Of a DNA stretch of 22,035 bases, positions 22,035 to 22,035 are shown piece by piece. The notes under the pieces were generated by a model. The model had not been told where the DNA came from, ran no database searches, and saw only the letters and a program-made list of their open reading frames with translations. The stretch spans positions 1 through 22,035 of the forward strand of contig JAQTSL010000019.1 in NCBI GenBank assembly GCA_028711355.1, in the 5' to 3' direction. The position numbers and the translations under genes are program-made. How positions within the stretch are numbered: the stretch's first letter is position 1; each line of letters opens with the position of its first letter. Source of the stretch: Rhodoferax sp. GTDB taxonomy: Bacteria > Pseudomonadota > Gammaproteobacteria > Burkholderiales > Burkholderiaceae_C.

Positions 22035-22035
22035 T

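Noticed and set aside
21968..22035. Integron attC site
   Set aside because: No matching core sites of the GTTRRRY/RYYYAAC form bracket the palindrome and no integrase or cassette is visible.

Overview
The window looks like chromosome from a Gram-negative betaproteobacterium of the order Burkholderiales, most likely family Comamonadaceae (Rhodoferax/Polaromonas-like). The reasons are a Burkholderiales-type porin ending in Phe, a TRAP carboxylate importer, a Bug/TctC-type binding domain, GC-rich codon use, and three copies of an intergenic motif (ATAGCTGYTTGYGCTTG-like) that I recognise from that family. The genus is an inference.

Region 1 (2-13154, all on +) is one long, tightly packed catabolic operon: porin, TRAP transporter (dctP, dctQ, dctM), an itaconyl-CoA-hydratase-like double-hotdog protein, a CaiB/BaiF CoA-transferase, a CitE-like lyase, a class II fumarase/aspartase-superfamily enzyme of the carboxymuconate-cycloisomerase branch, tcuA, tcuB, and a gene that joins a PrpF-type isomerase to a Bug/TctC solute-binding domain. 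Most junctions overlap or are under 20 nt. My reading is a complete C6-tricarboxylate route. A tricarboxylate enters through porin and TRAP. TcuA/TcuB oxidise tricarballylate to aconitate. The PrpF domain interconverts cis- and trans-aconitate. The fumarase-superfamily enzyme decarboxylates trans-aconitate to itaconate. CoA-transferase, hydratase and lyase then give acetyl-CoA and pyruvate. The families are clear from sequence; the joined pathway is inference and is the main finding. The isomerase-Bug fusion, which has no export signal, is the second.

Region 2 (13155-13558) has no gene but holds a family-type repeat and two strong inverted repeats. Region 3 (13559-16057) is a LysR regulator divergent from an F420-oxidoreductase-like NAD(P)-binding protein and a nitroreductase, with a perfect palindrome beside the regulator's start.

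Region 4 (16058-18340) is a decay zone: an IS630-type transposase stub, a duplicated piece of a REP-associated (Y1/RAYT) transposase gene, an aldo/keto reductase lacking its 5' end exactly beside that debris, an EamA permease with an internal deletion, and a frameshifted glutathione-transferase tail.

Region 5 (18386-21506) is intact again: a GcvA-like LysR regulator divergent from a YfcF-type glutathione transferase and a NIPSNAP protein, followed by the azlC-azlD branched-chain amino-acid exporter pair. The window closes with an ArsR-type regulator remnant and nested inverted repeats. I found no tRNA, rRNA or CRISPR array.
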